Source: Gentiana macrophylla
Lineage: Eukaryota > Streptophyta > Magnoliopsida > Gentianales > Gentianaceae
Reading direction: 5' to 3'
NCBI GenBank assembly: GCA_026214975.1
Contig: CM047805.1
Coordinates: 115,439,845 to 115,503,844 of the forward strand
DNA length: 64,000 nucleotides
The notes under the pieces were generated by a model. It did no database searches, was not told where the DNA came from, and saw nothing but the letters and a program-made list of their open reading frames with translations. The translations under genes were made by a program, and so were the position numbers. Position 1 is the stretch's first letter, and each line of letters begins with the position of its first letter. Shown here piece by piece: positions 11,334 to 21,381 of this stretch.

Positions 11334-12607
11334 TTTCTATATGGAACTGGATATGGTGGTTGTCCTTGCTTACTAGGGTTTTGGACCATCGAAAAGTTGG
11401 GTGGTCTCTTCTAATAGCATTAAACGAGTTTGAATATGCATTGTTCAAATTCTATGCTATCAAGAAAACTTACCTCCTCTCTCGAATATCCTGTTGGTTC
11501 TTCAATCTCTAATGGCATATTATCCCGATTTGAGTATTCAGGTGGGTGTACTATTTTACGAACTTAGGTTTTGTTAGATTGTAGGCCATCAAATTTCCTA
11601 CTCAAATTCTCCAAATGTGCTAGAACTTCAGATTAGATGTACATTCTCTCGCAAAGCTACTTTTCGGTGCTAGAACCGGTTTCCCACATTCTGTTATTCT
11701 TGGAAATCTTTTCTATAGCATAAATGGCTGTTTGTGCCTCACTCATCATTAAAGAACCACCACATGCATGATCTACATCCAGACGTGAGTCTTTTCGTAA
11801 TTTACTGACAGAAAAGTTGGATTTGCATATCTAAGGAATAACCATGGTCGGGACAAGCTCTTATGCTTTTTTGAATCTCTCGAGGCAGGCATTCCCAAGT
11901 GTTTCTTCAGATCCTTGTCTAAAGTTAGCAACCTCGACTTTTAATTCCAAATTTCGTCCAGGAGTGAAATATTGTTTCAAAAAATCGGTTTGAATATCCT
12001 CCCAACTAGTTAGTGAGTGATGTGGAAGAGACATAAACCAATCTCGTGCTCGTCCTTTTAAAGAAAAAGGAAACATAGACATCCTCATTAATTCACGATG
12101 AGCACCTTGACTTTTGGCTGTATTGCACAATTCTTCGAAAAGATAGAGATGATGATGATGTGGATCTTCATCATCCTCTCCTAGAAATTGGGCTCTTGCG
12201 TCAATTAAACCAAAAAGATGAGATTTAATTTCGAAATTGGTTGCTCCTTCATTTGGTAAAAGAATAGGATTATTAGTCTGGTTTCTTCTTATGGTCTGAT
12301 CACAGATAGGTCTCGGGTTTGGTGGGTTATTACGATTATTCTGGTTCCGATTCTGATTATTCCCATTATTAGGATTTTGATTATTATTAGGGTTAATAGG
12401 GTGTTGTCCATGCCCTAGAGCATGTTCTAGCCCTTGTTCAGGTGTTTCATCACTGATTTCGGCCATTCTCGTATTTCGATTTGAAGATGATTCTTCAGGA
12501 TTTCCCTGACTAGTATGACCACGTTTACTCTCTACTCTTAACTGCCTTTAGTAAGTATTTAAGTCAGGCTTATAAGGAGTGAGTGGGGCCTTACCGCTTC
12601 TGGTCAT
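11334..12607 (-). pseudogene. Element A gag (broken)
   Basis: The likely original start is the ATG at 12607 (MTRSGKAPLTPYKPDLN), followed by an in-frame TAA. The frame stays open afterwards through MAEISDET (ATG at 12466) to 11861. It has an Asn/Pro-rich stretch (NPNNNQNPNNGNNQNRNQNN) and the retrotransposon gag capsid block (FPFSLKGRARDWFMSLP, SWEDIQTDFLKQYF). From 11860 to 11334 only short frames remain. Gag forms the particle that packages element RNA. The TAA and the break at 11861 make it non-functional. Confidence 0.85.
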
Positions 12608-12787
12608 CAACTAATGAAAATAGAAAATACTCGACTTTGGTAAAAGAAGAAAATTGGTAACAAAAGAAAGTAGATACCAACGAAAATTAAAATAGAAATG
12701 AGATTAAGAAAAAGTGTTGACTTATCCTCGAGAATTTTGAGCTGATACAAGTAGCAACCATAGACACAAAGAAAAATTAGCGACGTG

Positions 12788-12806
12788 TTCCCCGGCAACG
12801 GCGCCA
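12788..12806 (-). promoter_or_regulatory. Primer-binding site of element A (tRNA-Asp type)
   Basis: On the minus strand TGGCGCCGTTGCCGGGGAA lies 6 nt inside the 5' LTR. It is the tRNA-Asp-complementary site typical of Athila and Tat elements, and the E site (39289-39306) is the same apart from the edge. Confidence 0.9.
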
Positions 12807-12812
12807 GAAAGC

Positions 12813-14769
12813 TGACAGACTATTTCTAGACTATTATAATCCTTACCGGCAGTGTACCGGGTCAAATTGTAGTGCTAGTATGGTGAGTCAGGTGTCGAAT
12901 CCTCAGGGAAACGTGGTAATTCTTTTAAGTGTGGTTAAACACCAAACAACTATTATTAACTCGATCTAAATCGCAGGTTTATCATACGAGTCTCTAATAT
13001 ACTAATAAACAGAAAATAAATGCATAAATTAAAACTAACATAATATATATAAATACATAAATATATATAGTAATACATAAATAGTAAAATATATATATAT
13101 ATATATATATATAGATATATATATATAGATACCAATATATTAAATACTAATAATTATTAAAGAACTAGCCAAGATATATGTATTGGATTATTCAATCTTT
13201 TTAGTTTAATGGATGTGCTCGTTCTTCCTTTTTATTAGGTCCAATTGAATATGTGAAACGGTGCACTTCTCGACTCAACAGTTTCCTCTCACACGAAGCG
13301 CATTTAAATCACATATGTCTCATCAACTGTCCAATGTCATCCAAACGATTGATTACTCCGTTTTGTCATACGGTCAATGTTAAGGATCTTGATCAGAACG
13401 GTGAATTAACGTAATTAGATCTCGAGTACAACTTTAATAAGATTTGTTTCTCTCAAAACAAATCTGCCCCCGGGTAGGAAATAGGATTCCGTTGTCACGT
13501 TTTCACTCGGCCATTTTTACCCTCCGGTTTTTCTATCTTTTTTCTCATATCCTAACTTCACCGTTTAGTTCGTCATTAGGTTATGGTGCGATTCATATTG
13601 GTTAATTACGTCAATACGAATATTTTCAATACATTTCAAGTAGAAAAAGATTCATCAAATTCAATTTTTAATCAATTTTAGTTATAGTCATCATCCATTT
13701 TACCAAAAAGATCGAAATATTTCAATTACATATCTTGGCTAGTTATAGATTTAGCCTACTAACATTATAAAGAAAAACATAAAAACAACAAACATAAAAC
13801 TTTAGAATATTACCAGGTTACAATCTGGCTTTGATTTAGAGGCCGTATTTTCCGGAAATTACAACAACTTCTTCAACATCGAACTCCCGATAACCGCCCA
13901 AGCATTACAACGATACTACACGCTTCTACATTATTTATGGCGTAATGCCTACTAATATATACATTACTACTACTTAATTTAAGAGATTAGAAGATAGATA
14001 TATATAAGCTAGTATATATATATTGGTACCCTTTTTCGCCTGCGAGATCCCGCTTTGTATTTATAGGTAATTTTTTCAAGGCCGGATCGATCCGAGGTGA
14101 AGCCGGATCGATCCGGGAATAAAAAATATTATCCCATCAGCTTATCCTCTGCAGAATCACATGCTAATCATCATTATGTTTCCTAACTGAAAGGCCGGAT
14201 CGATCCGGTGTTAATCCGGATTGATCCGGGTAGCATTTTTCACATCTTGATCTGAAACTTGATAAAATCATAACTTGAGCTCTGGATCTCCAAATGTCAT
14301 AATTCAAGAAGCGTTGGAAAGCTCTTGAAAAGTCTATAACTTTCATGAAGGACTCTTCTTCAGAAAATGCCTTTTTGATGGGCCATTTGTTCATCGAAAA
14401 TATAATTCGATAATACTACTGCGAATTGATGATCCACTTGAATTTTAAGTCTCGTGACACTTCCTTACTTTCTTCAAAAGACATGTTTTTACTTCAAAAA
14501 GTGTCGTCACTCGGGGTCTTGGTTTACCTAAAAATCTGCAATAAAATACCAAAAATACCCACGTAAATCTGACACGACACTCCGGTTACTAAACCGGTAC
14601 AAAATTTATAACTTTTTATTACTTTGACTAGATTTTTATATTAATTAGATGCATTAATAACTATTAATATTTCATAAGATTATCGTTATAATTTCTTATA
14701 TTTTATATAGAAAGAGTTGATAAAATATATAAAATATCGTAATTTTTATCATATAAATGTTATACATCA
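12813..14769 (-). repeat. 5' LTR of element A (1957 bp)
   Basis: Complete LTR with TG...CA ends (on + it starts tgacagac and ends tacatca), between the primer-binding site and Tat1 integrase sequence. It contains a TA-rich microsatellite near 13088-13135, two palindrome doublets (14082-14116, 14195-14229) and a TATA box. Minus-strand ORF 14394-14164 is an LTR frame without homology that I can see. Confidence 0.92.
14057..14066 (-). promoter_or_regulatory. Putative TATA box of the A 5' LTR
   Basis: CTATAAATAC on the minus strand. Its place in mid-LTR, with the palindrome doublets just upstream (higher coordinates), fits the U3-R boundary. Confidence 0.5.
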
Positions 14770-15248
14770 GTAGACCACCTTCCAAATATCTTGTGGGCAT
14801 ATAGAACCACCCCAAACGCTGCTACGCAGGAAACTCCATACTCCTTAGCATATGGATGTGAGGCAGTAATACCAGCAGAGATTGGACACAAGTCTCCTGT
14901 GAATCGAATTGTACTTGTCGAAACTCAGAAGTAGACATGTCTGATCCGAAAGATGAGCTCGAGCACAAAAGGGACATAGCCTTGATACAAATGGCCAAAT
15001 ACAAGCAAAGAATTTCTCAATACTACAACTCCAAAGTTAAAGGTACGTATTTTAAAGAAGGCGATTTAGTTCTGAGGCGAAATGAGGCTAGCAAGCAAGG
15101 CCCCACTGGAAAGCTAGACCCAAATTGGGAAGGTCCTTATAAAATTATCAAAGTGCATGGAAAAGGATCTTATCAACTAGCTAATGCCTCTGGCAAAACT
15201 GTTCCTAGAAGTTGGAATGCTGTTCATTTAAGGAATTTTTTTCCTTAA
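14770..15248 (+). pseudogene. Tat1 integrase C-terminal part (broken)
   Basis: From about 14780 one frame reads [20 protein letters not shown] and [16 protein letters not shown], the end of the integrase core. It stops at a TAG near 14933. Another frame (14937-15248) continues with ALIQMAKYKQRISQYYNSKV, KEGDLVLRRNEA and GKLDPNWEGPYKIIKVHGKG, ending RSWNAVHLRNFFP, which is the typical Tat/Ogre integrase C-terminal domain with its real stop at 15248. One frameshift near 14930 separates the two parts. Element A cut the gene just upstream, so only this piece remains here. Confidence 0.9.
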
Positions 15249-15360
15249 AGTAATTTCATTTTTTTAAGTAATGTTATCTTGAATATAGATCTATGTTCAT
15301 TATATGATTATTATATGATGTTTTAACTTGTGTTGAAACACAAAACTAAAAACAGAACGT

Positions 15361-15880
15361 GGCGGTGCAAGAAAACATACATATCAAACTTGCAGCGCAA
15401 GAATTCTGGGCAGAAGTCCCACTTAAAAATATAAGTGCCAAACCTAGCAGTGCAGGGGCATTCTGGGCAGCAGTCCAAATTAAAAAATATAAGTGTCAAA
15501 ATTGTAGTGCAAGGGCATTCTGGGCAACAGTCCCAATTAAAAAATACAAGTGCCAAACTTGCAGTGCAAGGGCATTCTGGGCAACAGTCCCAATTAAAAA
15601 AGGTAAGTGCCAAACTTGCAGTGCAAGGGCATTCTGGGCAACAGTCCCAATTAAAAAATACAAGTGCCAAACTTGAAGTGCAAGGGCATTCTGGGCAACA
15701 GTCCCAATTAAAAAAGGTAAGTGCCAAACTTGCAGCGCAAGGGCATTCTGGGTAGAGGTCCGATCAAACAACACAAGTGTTAAACTTGCAGCGCAAAAGA
15801 ATTCTGCGCAGAGCACGTAATTAAAAGTATTAACAGCAAACTTGCAGAGCAAGAGTATCTTGAGCAGAAAATATTAAATA
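15361..15880 (+). repeat. 57-bp tandem repeat array in the Tat1 3' region (about 9 units)
   Basis: Unit: aagtgccaaacttgcagtgc, then aagggcattctgggcaacag, then tcccaattaaaaaaggt. The central four or five units (about 15480-15720) are nearly identical and alternate between aaaaaatac and aaaaaaggt endings. Units at both ends are more diverged. Because 57 is a multiple of three, several frames on both strands stay open (15359-15676, 15435-15755, 15852-15496); these are not genes. Confidence 0.93.
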
Positions 15881-15950
15881 AAGAAGCTAAGGATGAAAAA
15901 TCCTAACTTCTTTGCAGCGCAACAAGAAGACAATACTCTATATAGAGAAT

Positions 15951-16044
15951 ATCAAAGTCAAAGGTTATTATAGATAAAGTTATTACATCAAAAGCTTATC
16001 AAAGTCAAAGGTTATTACAGATAAAGTTATTACATCAAAAGCTG
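15951..16044. repeat. 47-bp tandem duplication
   Basis: Two copies (15951-15997 and 15998-16044) of a unit starting atcaaagtcaaaggttatta, differing at two positions. It lies at the 3' end of the antisense gene and lengthens its C-terminal reading frame. Confidence 0.9.
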
Positions 16045-16741
16045 CTTGAAAAGGCAGCAAAATTCCAAAGTTTTTTAAGGCATAAATTAAGAAGATGGAG
16101 TATCGTAAGGTGTGCGTAACGGAAGGTCGGGCAAGAGTAGTGTCGAAAGCAGATTTCTTCTTAGCATATTTGCTGATTATATCCTCCACACTCTTGTATT
16201 CATCATATCGTCTAGTGAAGACTTCACCCGCTTTCTTGTCATACAACCGGTGATTAGGCAGGGTGTTAATCATCAGGTCAGCAGGTTTGGCCTCGTCCAC
16301 ACCAAGTGTGTATCCTCTGCGCAGAGCGGGGGCCAATATGATCTGAATTTCTTCATAGGTCTCAGGAGCAGCTTTGTATCCTGTAATGACTCTCCGGACA
16401 ACATTCTGAGCAGGAGCCTCTTCCATCCGCTTTACTGTATCATCAAAGTCATTCTTCATTTTCCTCGCAGTGGCAAGATGTTGTTGATGCTCCTCATTCA
16501 GTTTTTTCAGCTGCTCATCTCTAAATTTTATTTGCTCTTCCTTGGTGAATACCAGGCCCTCAGTTTTGGCAAGACTGGTCTTCAACTGTTCAATTTCCTG
16601 GCGGGCAGCGGCCTCAGAAGATTCCAAGCTAGCTATTTTGGCATTAGCCTCATTCAGGAGGATGACTTTCTGTTGCAACGCAGTGATGTCTTTAGACATG
16701 TTAGATGTTTTCTTGTGCAAAGCTTTGCCCAGGCGGTAGCA

Positions 16742-16810
16742 CTGAGATGGAAAAACATATCAGAAAATAGAAATTAAGGGGATATTGAAGCCTTATAAGA
16801 AACAACTTAC
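16742..16810 (-). other. Predicted spliceosomal intron of the Tat1 antisense gene (frame-preserving)
   Basis: On the minus strand the donor is tct|GTAAGT and the acceptor tttttccatctCAG|tgc, with a T-rich 3' end; length 69 bp. Removing it joins ADDFTDS to CYRLGKALHKK in phase 0, while retaining it gives a stop after VSCFL. Confidence 0.75.
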
Positions 16811-17214
16811 AGAATCAGTGAAGTCATCGGCAGACATGTCCTCGAAATTGAAGGTAGAATCGCTTGCAGAGCTACTAGAGGAATTGGACCTATGCCTTTT
16901 CTTCTGTCTTAAAGCAACAGTCCTTAAGGGCATAGAACTCAGGCCAATAGAGTGGCCACCGGGGGTATCCTCTTCCACGGTCAGGTCTGCAGGATTAACT
17001 GTGCTTATAGTATTCTGGTCAGAAGGATTGGCGGTAAAGATGGTTTCCTATGCAGCATTGCTAGAATCAATACCTCTCTCCCCGTCTTCTTGCTGTCCAG
17101 AAGCCTCACCTCCTACAGGGATAACGGACAGGGTCCGCTCAGAATCCTCCGGGTTTTGCTCTGTTTCTTCCTCCTCATCAACGTCGATGCTGATCAGATC
17201 ATCTATATTGGCCA

Positions 17215-17275
17215 CTACAAAAAAAAAAGTCAAAGTATATTCATAAAGCAAAAGCAGGAGCAAAGACAAACATAC
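17215..17275 (-). other. Possible second intron of the Tat1 antisense gene
   Basis: The donor is aaaat|GTATGTTTG and the acceptor a run of Ts followed by GTAG|tggcc; length 61 bp, near the lower limit for plant introns. The flanking frames do not join without one extra indel, so this is less secure than 16742-16810. Confidence 0.45.
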
Positions 17276-18555
17276 ATTTTCGATATTGTTTCTTGGTAAA
17301 CTCTATATAACCAAAGCAGCCCCTTGATTAGAAAGTCGGGCAAAGATCCACCAAAGGCAGAGTCGATAGTGCTCAACGTCAAGGTAATGTTATTGCTGGA
17401 AAGGTATTTAACCAGAGCTTCGTCTATATGATCCTCTAGTTTATCCTTCATGGAGGAAGAGTTCCAACGACCAAGATCCACCCCCAGTGTTGTGTTTTAC
17501 AAAGAAGAAACGCCGGACCATTTCTTCTTAGTCTTGTCTTTGGTGACGAGAGGATGATTTGGGCTAACCTACGATCTACGACGTAAATGGTACCACCCTC
17601 CACTACCCTGTGTCAATTTGCACTGATAAAAGTTCCTGAATAACTTCACAGAGAAGGGCGTGGTGTTCAGGCGACACCAAATCATAAAACCTACCAGGAA
17701 CTTAACGCTGTTCGGATGTATTTGGCCAACTCCTAACTTATAATACTTTAGTACTTCAATGCACCCAGGAGAAAGAGGGAACCTTAACCCACTATGGAGC
17801 TGATCAGCATACACTGTACAGAAGCCATCTGGGGGATTATAAGCGTACTCAGTGGATTTAGGAAGAAGGACTGCAAAGGGCTCCGTCTGAATCTTATAGG
17901 TTTTCAATAAACTGGCCATTTCTGTTTTGGTCTTTTTGCTCGAGATACCATGGCAAGCCATTATCGCTTTGGTTTTATCGAATCGATTTATCTCTCTCTT
18001 CAACGTGCTTAGGAAGGCGGTATGGTCTTCTGGGTACTGATGGACAATTGAAGTGGGAGTGAAAACCCCAGGAGGAAGAAGATGAGAAGGTAACAGACAC
18101 AAAGGGTTATCCCTAAAAGTGGAGGTATTTCTCAAATCGATCGAAGAAGATGGATGATTAGGATTTATTACCGTTTCAGGACAGAACACATGATTAGAGG
18201 AGTTCACTTCTTCGCTCTCTATGGCCCTAGCAATTTTCTCTGGAGACTCAAATAGTTTTTCGATAGAATCGCTAGAGGCAGTATCTGCCCTCAAAGTCAT
18301 GAACGAAATGAAGATTTCAAAGAACTAAAAGAACAAACAGAAAGGGACTTACTTGTAACCGCCGAAATGCTATTCCAAAAGTCTGATATAGAAGTGGCGT
18401 TGACAAAACAGGCAATTATATGACAGAAGTGGATACGACACAATGGTTCGATTCACAGTTATGATGATGACAAAGCGTGACCTGGCGTCGTTTCGCGATA
18501 TGATGGTGACAGAAGTTAAAACGTTTTAGACTAAGGCGACTGTAGAGCAGTCCAC

Positions 18556-18574
18556 CCTAGTCTGGGGGGACTTA
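18556..18574 (+). promoter_or_regulatory. Polypurine tract of Tat1
   Basis: The sequence cctagtctggggggactta lies directly before the LTR start TGATGATATG. A G-run followed by ACTT is usual before Tat 3' LTRs. Confidence 0.75.
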
Positions 18575-19074
18575 TGATGATATGTAGGCCCACTAGGTCA
18601 GATTATTCGTAATTGGGCCGGGCCCAGTATGAAAGTTAGATAATAAAGATAAATGAGCGATCAAAAAGCCGACCACTGCTACCGACCAGATCGAGATCTT
18701 TGGGCGAGTAGTCAGAGGAGCAGGACTCCACCGTGTTCTGACCAGAAGTGTTTCTGGACAGAATAGTAGGCCGAATATGGCGTAGACCGAGTCAACAACG
18801 TCTCAATTGCTTACAGACGTGGGTAGACCCCACGTCCAGAAGATAATCGATGATAACTTCCCAGTACGTCCAGGAAGAGAGACACAATCTGCTACTATAT
18901 AAAGAACACCCTGAACTACGAGGGGGACTTGATTCCAGTTTATTACTTAAATTGGATACGTAGGCAACTCTCTGAAGAGTTCAGTCCACAATCATACCCA
19001 AATATTCTTGTTCTTGTATTACTTTCCAAATTAGAATTGCCCAATTACCCGATTGTCACATTCATACAAAGTCA
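18575..19074 (+). repeat. 3' LTR of Tat1 (500 bp)
   Basis: Starts TGATGATATG and ends caaagtCA at 19074. I chose this end over the CA at 19060 because F LTR sequence resumes exactly at 19075. A TATA box (tatataaag, 18896-18904) sits about 320 bp into the LTR. The partner LTR is outside the window. Confidence 0.78.
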
Positions 19075-20582
19075 GTGATTATGGTTGATAAGATCTCTAA
19101 TCACTTTAACAAATTAGATACTTAAATGTCTCTAGGCTGATGTACTATTGAATGGGGCTTTGACAGTGCGAACAGACTAGCATGTATTATATGTCTTCTG
19201 TCTTTAAGGGCATGGATAGATCTCGTCTATCGAAATGTAGTGACACTTGGACTGTACGTGGACGTGTATTAGAGAATGCGTACGTTAGACTGACCCACTT
19301 CACTGTTAAGTGTCACACTATGTGACGGTTGTGTAATTATCCTTAGGACCGGAGTCTACATGGCATCACGGTGTGGATTGTCTTTGACACTATTGAGGTT
19401 TCCCTTAGCCATGGGGCGATCATGCGGTAGTGACTGGGTGTGAAATTGAAGCATGTAGAGTATACATGTAAGGTCGTCTGGGAATCGCGTGCCTTAAGAT
19501 TAGGAGTGAATATCCGAAAGGATCTTCCCATAAGGAATGTCTAGTTCTCGTGAATCTTTGCAAAGTGGGAGTAAATAAGTTATTCTGAGAGAGCTTGATA
19601 TCCAGATTATGGGATGCGATCAAGTTACATTAGTATGGATATTACTACAGCGATAGGAATCTATTTACGTATTGACTCTTCCGATGATTGAGGGTCATTG
19701 ACGTGTTGCTAGACGCTATCCATAATCGTTAGAGGTGAAGGGCATTTTCGTAAATTGCACCTTATGTCTACGGCCAACATATTCGGAAGCCTATCGGGTC
19801 ACACACATATGAATGTCGAGTCGGATTAAAATGCGGTTATAGTTGATGACCAAATAAGGAAAGTTTATCTCATGACTATAAGGGTTATAATGGTAAATTA
19901 ATATGGTGGTATTTATTTATTATGAATAAATAAAATACAAGATATTAATTATACATAAATTATATTAATTAAAGAATATTTCGGAAGCCAATAAATTGAC
20001 AAGATGGGCGCAAGTCACTAGTGTATAGGATACACTTGGATTGTGCAATTTAATTAATAAGATTATCATAATATTAATATTGGATATTAATTGAATTTTG
20101 GAAAATATATTTATGGTAATAAGATAAATATATTCAATATAAGATATTGACAATAGTTAGTTTTTATTTAATATAAGATATTAAAATAAAAGAGATAAAT
20201 CAATTATAGAGATTTTCATTATTTTGTTAGGAGAAGGTTTTTCTCTCTCATCAATCTACTAGAAGATAATCCCAATCAGTTTGGGAAGACCTAGGGGCGC
20301 ACCACACCTCTATAAAAGAGGAGGTTGGCTAGCTCTTTTGTACATCACAATTCCAAGAGCTAATTGTTCTTGAAAAAAATAGAGAGCTTCTTGGAGAGAG
20401 TATTGAGAGGGAGAAAAAGGTCGACCTAGCAGTCGAATTTTTCTGATAGCAATCCGGGAGGATTCCGGCAAGGTGTTCGTGTGGATAACTGATAGAGGCC
20501 GGACGCTGGGACGGCTCAGGCGCATCTATTTCTACCGGACGGTCAAAGCTTCGATCTTTAAGATCAAGAAAGGTATAATCTT
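19075..20582 (+). repeat. 5' LTR of F, part 1
   Basis: Matches 58450 onward of the 3' LTR. The first roughly 200 bp lie left of Tat1, outside the window. It contains a TATA box (ctctataaaagagg, 20309-20322) and is broken at 20582 by the LINE. ORFs on the minus strand (for example 20525-20310) are chance frames. Confidence 0.9.
20566..20582 (+). repeat. Target-site duplication of the LINE (left copy)
   Basis: aagaaaggtataatctt here and again at 22276-22292: 17 bp identical, directly flanking the LINE. A long duplication is typical of target-primed reverse transcription. Confidence 0.95.
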
Positions 20583-21381
20583 ATGCTGGTAGACTGGAGC
20601 TTATCAGATCTGTTATTCAAGGAGTTCACTGTTTCTGGATGGGTATATTTCCCATAATTGGTGAGGTGAAAACCAGAATGGACACTATGTGTATGAAGTT
20701 TTTATGGGGTGGAGCTGCTGACTCTAAAAGAAGACCACTGGTTGCATGGTCTGAGGTTTGTCTACCTAAAGATGAAGGGGGCTTGAGGATCTTTAAGCTT
20801 AAACCAGGAATACTGCACTCCTCGGTAGACATCTTTGGAATATTCATGCTGAAAAAGCATCACTTTGGATCAAATGGATAGATCATTATTATTTCAAGGG
20901 TGTGTCCATCTGGTCTTTCTCTTCTTCTAGCAGGGTTTCTCCTTTCATCAAAGTTGTACTCAAAATGAAGGATAGGTTGGTGCAAGGGGCTGGTTCTATG
21001 GAGGGTGCTAGACATCTATTGAAGAGTTGGCAAGTTGGAGGGAAGCTGTGTCCTAGACTTGCCTATGAGTACTTCAGGCCCAAGGGCATGAAGGTGTGGT
21101 GGGTTAACATTGTTTGGAGCAGTTGGGCTACTCCCAAACACTGCTTTGTTCTGTGGTTGGCTACTAGGGGGAGGCTCTTGACCAAAGACCGGATGATCTA
21201 CTTAGAGGATAGCCATAGTTGCAGTCTCTACAATGATGCACCAGAATCTATTGGCCACTTATTTGTTCAGTGCAGGGTTACCAAGCAGGTCTGGGACTAT
21301 ATGAGAGCCTGGCTAGGGATGAGAAGGCAAATGTCTACCATTTGCAGCACACTTAGGTGGCTCAAGAGGGAAGCTAGCTAG
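20583..21381 (+). pseudogene. LINE ORF2 C-terminal fragment with zf-RVT domain
   Basis: The first frame reads AGRLELIRSVIQGVHCFW, MKFLWGGAADSKRRPLVAWS and VCLPKDEGGLRIFKLK, the end of a plant L1 reverse transcriptase. A frameshift near 20880 leads to the 20902-21381 frame with PKHCFVLWLATRGRLLTKDR, then SCSLYNDAPESIGHLFVQCR, the zinc-binding region (zf-RVT family) found after the RT in plant L1 LINEs, ending LKREAS. The endonuclease and catalytic RT core are missing by truncation. Not functional. Confidence 0.9.

Larger units (their letters stand above)
1..14769 (-). mobile_element. Element A: Athila-like Ty3/gypsy LTR retrotransposon (3' LTR truncated by window edge)
   Basis: Reading on the minus strand: 5' LTR (14769 to 12813), primer-binding site, gag, protease, reverse transcriptase, RNase H, integrase, a 5.5-kb region with two copies of an extra ORF, polypurine tract and 3' LTR (1078 to beyond base 1). 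The two LTRs align from 1 and 13684 onward with only scattered differences, so the insertion is fairly young, yet all reading frames except gag tail-protease are broken. Protease-RT-RNase H-integrase order, the tRNA-Asp-type primer site and the extra 3' ORFs fit the Athila lineage of Ty3/gypsy. It sits inside the integrase gene of Tat1. Its right flank is gtaga (14770-14774); the matching left duplication lies outside the window. Confidence 0.9.
15983..18300 (-). pseudogene. Tat1 antisense gene: plant mobile-type domain plus coiled coil, probably spliced
   Basis: Start ATG at 18300 (MTLRADTASS). Exon 1 contains ADQLHSGLRFPLSPGCIEVL and LGVGQIHPNSVKFLVGFMIW, matching the 'putative gypsy type transposon' family (Transposase_28; name from memory). 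After RNFYQCKLTQGSGGWYHL there is an in-frame TAG (about 17570), then frame breaks to 17276. A 61-bp intron-like gap (17215-17275) leads to an acidic exon (ANIDDLISIDVDEEEETEQ, ..., FNFEDMSADDFTDS) with one in-frame TAG near 17048. A 69-bp intron (16742-16810) joins in frame to CYRLGKALHKKTSNMSKD, a long coiled coil (ALQQKVILLNEANAKIASLE) and a C-terminal tail. Role unknown; in this family it lies opposite to gag-pol transcription. Confidence 0.7.
14770..19074 (+). mobile_element. Tat1: 3' part of a Tat-lineage Ty3/gypsy element
   Basis: Integrase C-terminus, a 57-bp tandem array, a long antisense gene, polypurine tract and a 500-bp 3' LTR. The rest of the element lies left of A, outside the window. 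An antisense ORF between integrase and 3' LTR is a known feature of the Tat lineage. Tat1 is inserted in the 5' LTR of copia F: F LTR sequence resumes at 19075 (gtgattatgg) in register with 58450 of its 3' LTR. Confidence 0.85.

Noticed and set aside
14164..14394. 76-codon minus-strand ORF in the A LTR
   Set aside because: The other LTR copy does not keep the frame and there is no recognised domain.
15323..15852. Overlapping ORFs of 100-134 codons on both strands with a repeated protein motif
   Set aside because: Produced by the 57-bp array (multiple of three), which leaves several frames open at once.
18575..19060. Ending the Tat1 LTR at the CA at 19060
   Set aside because: It leaves 14 bases that match neither Tat1 flank nor F LTR; ending at 19074 puts F LTR sequence in exact register.
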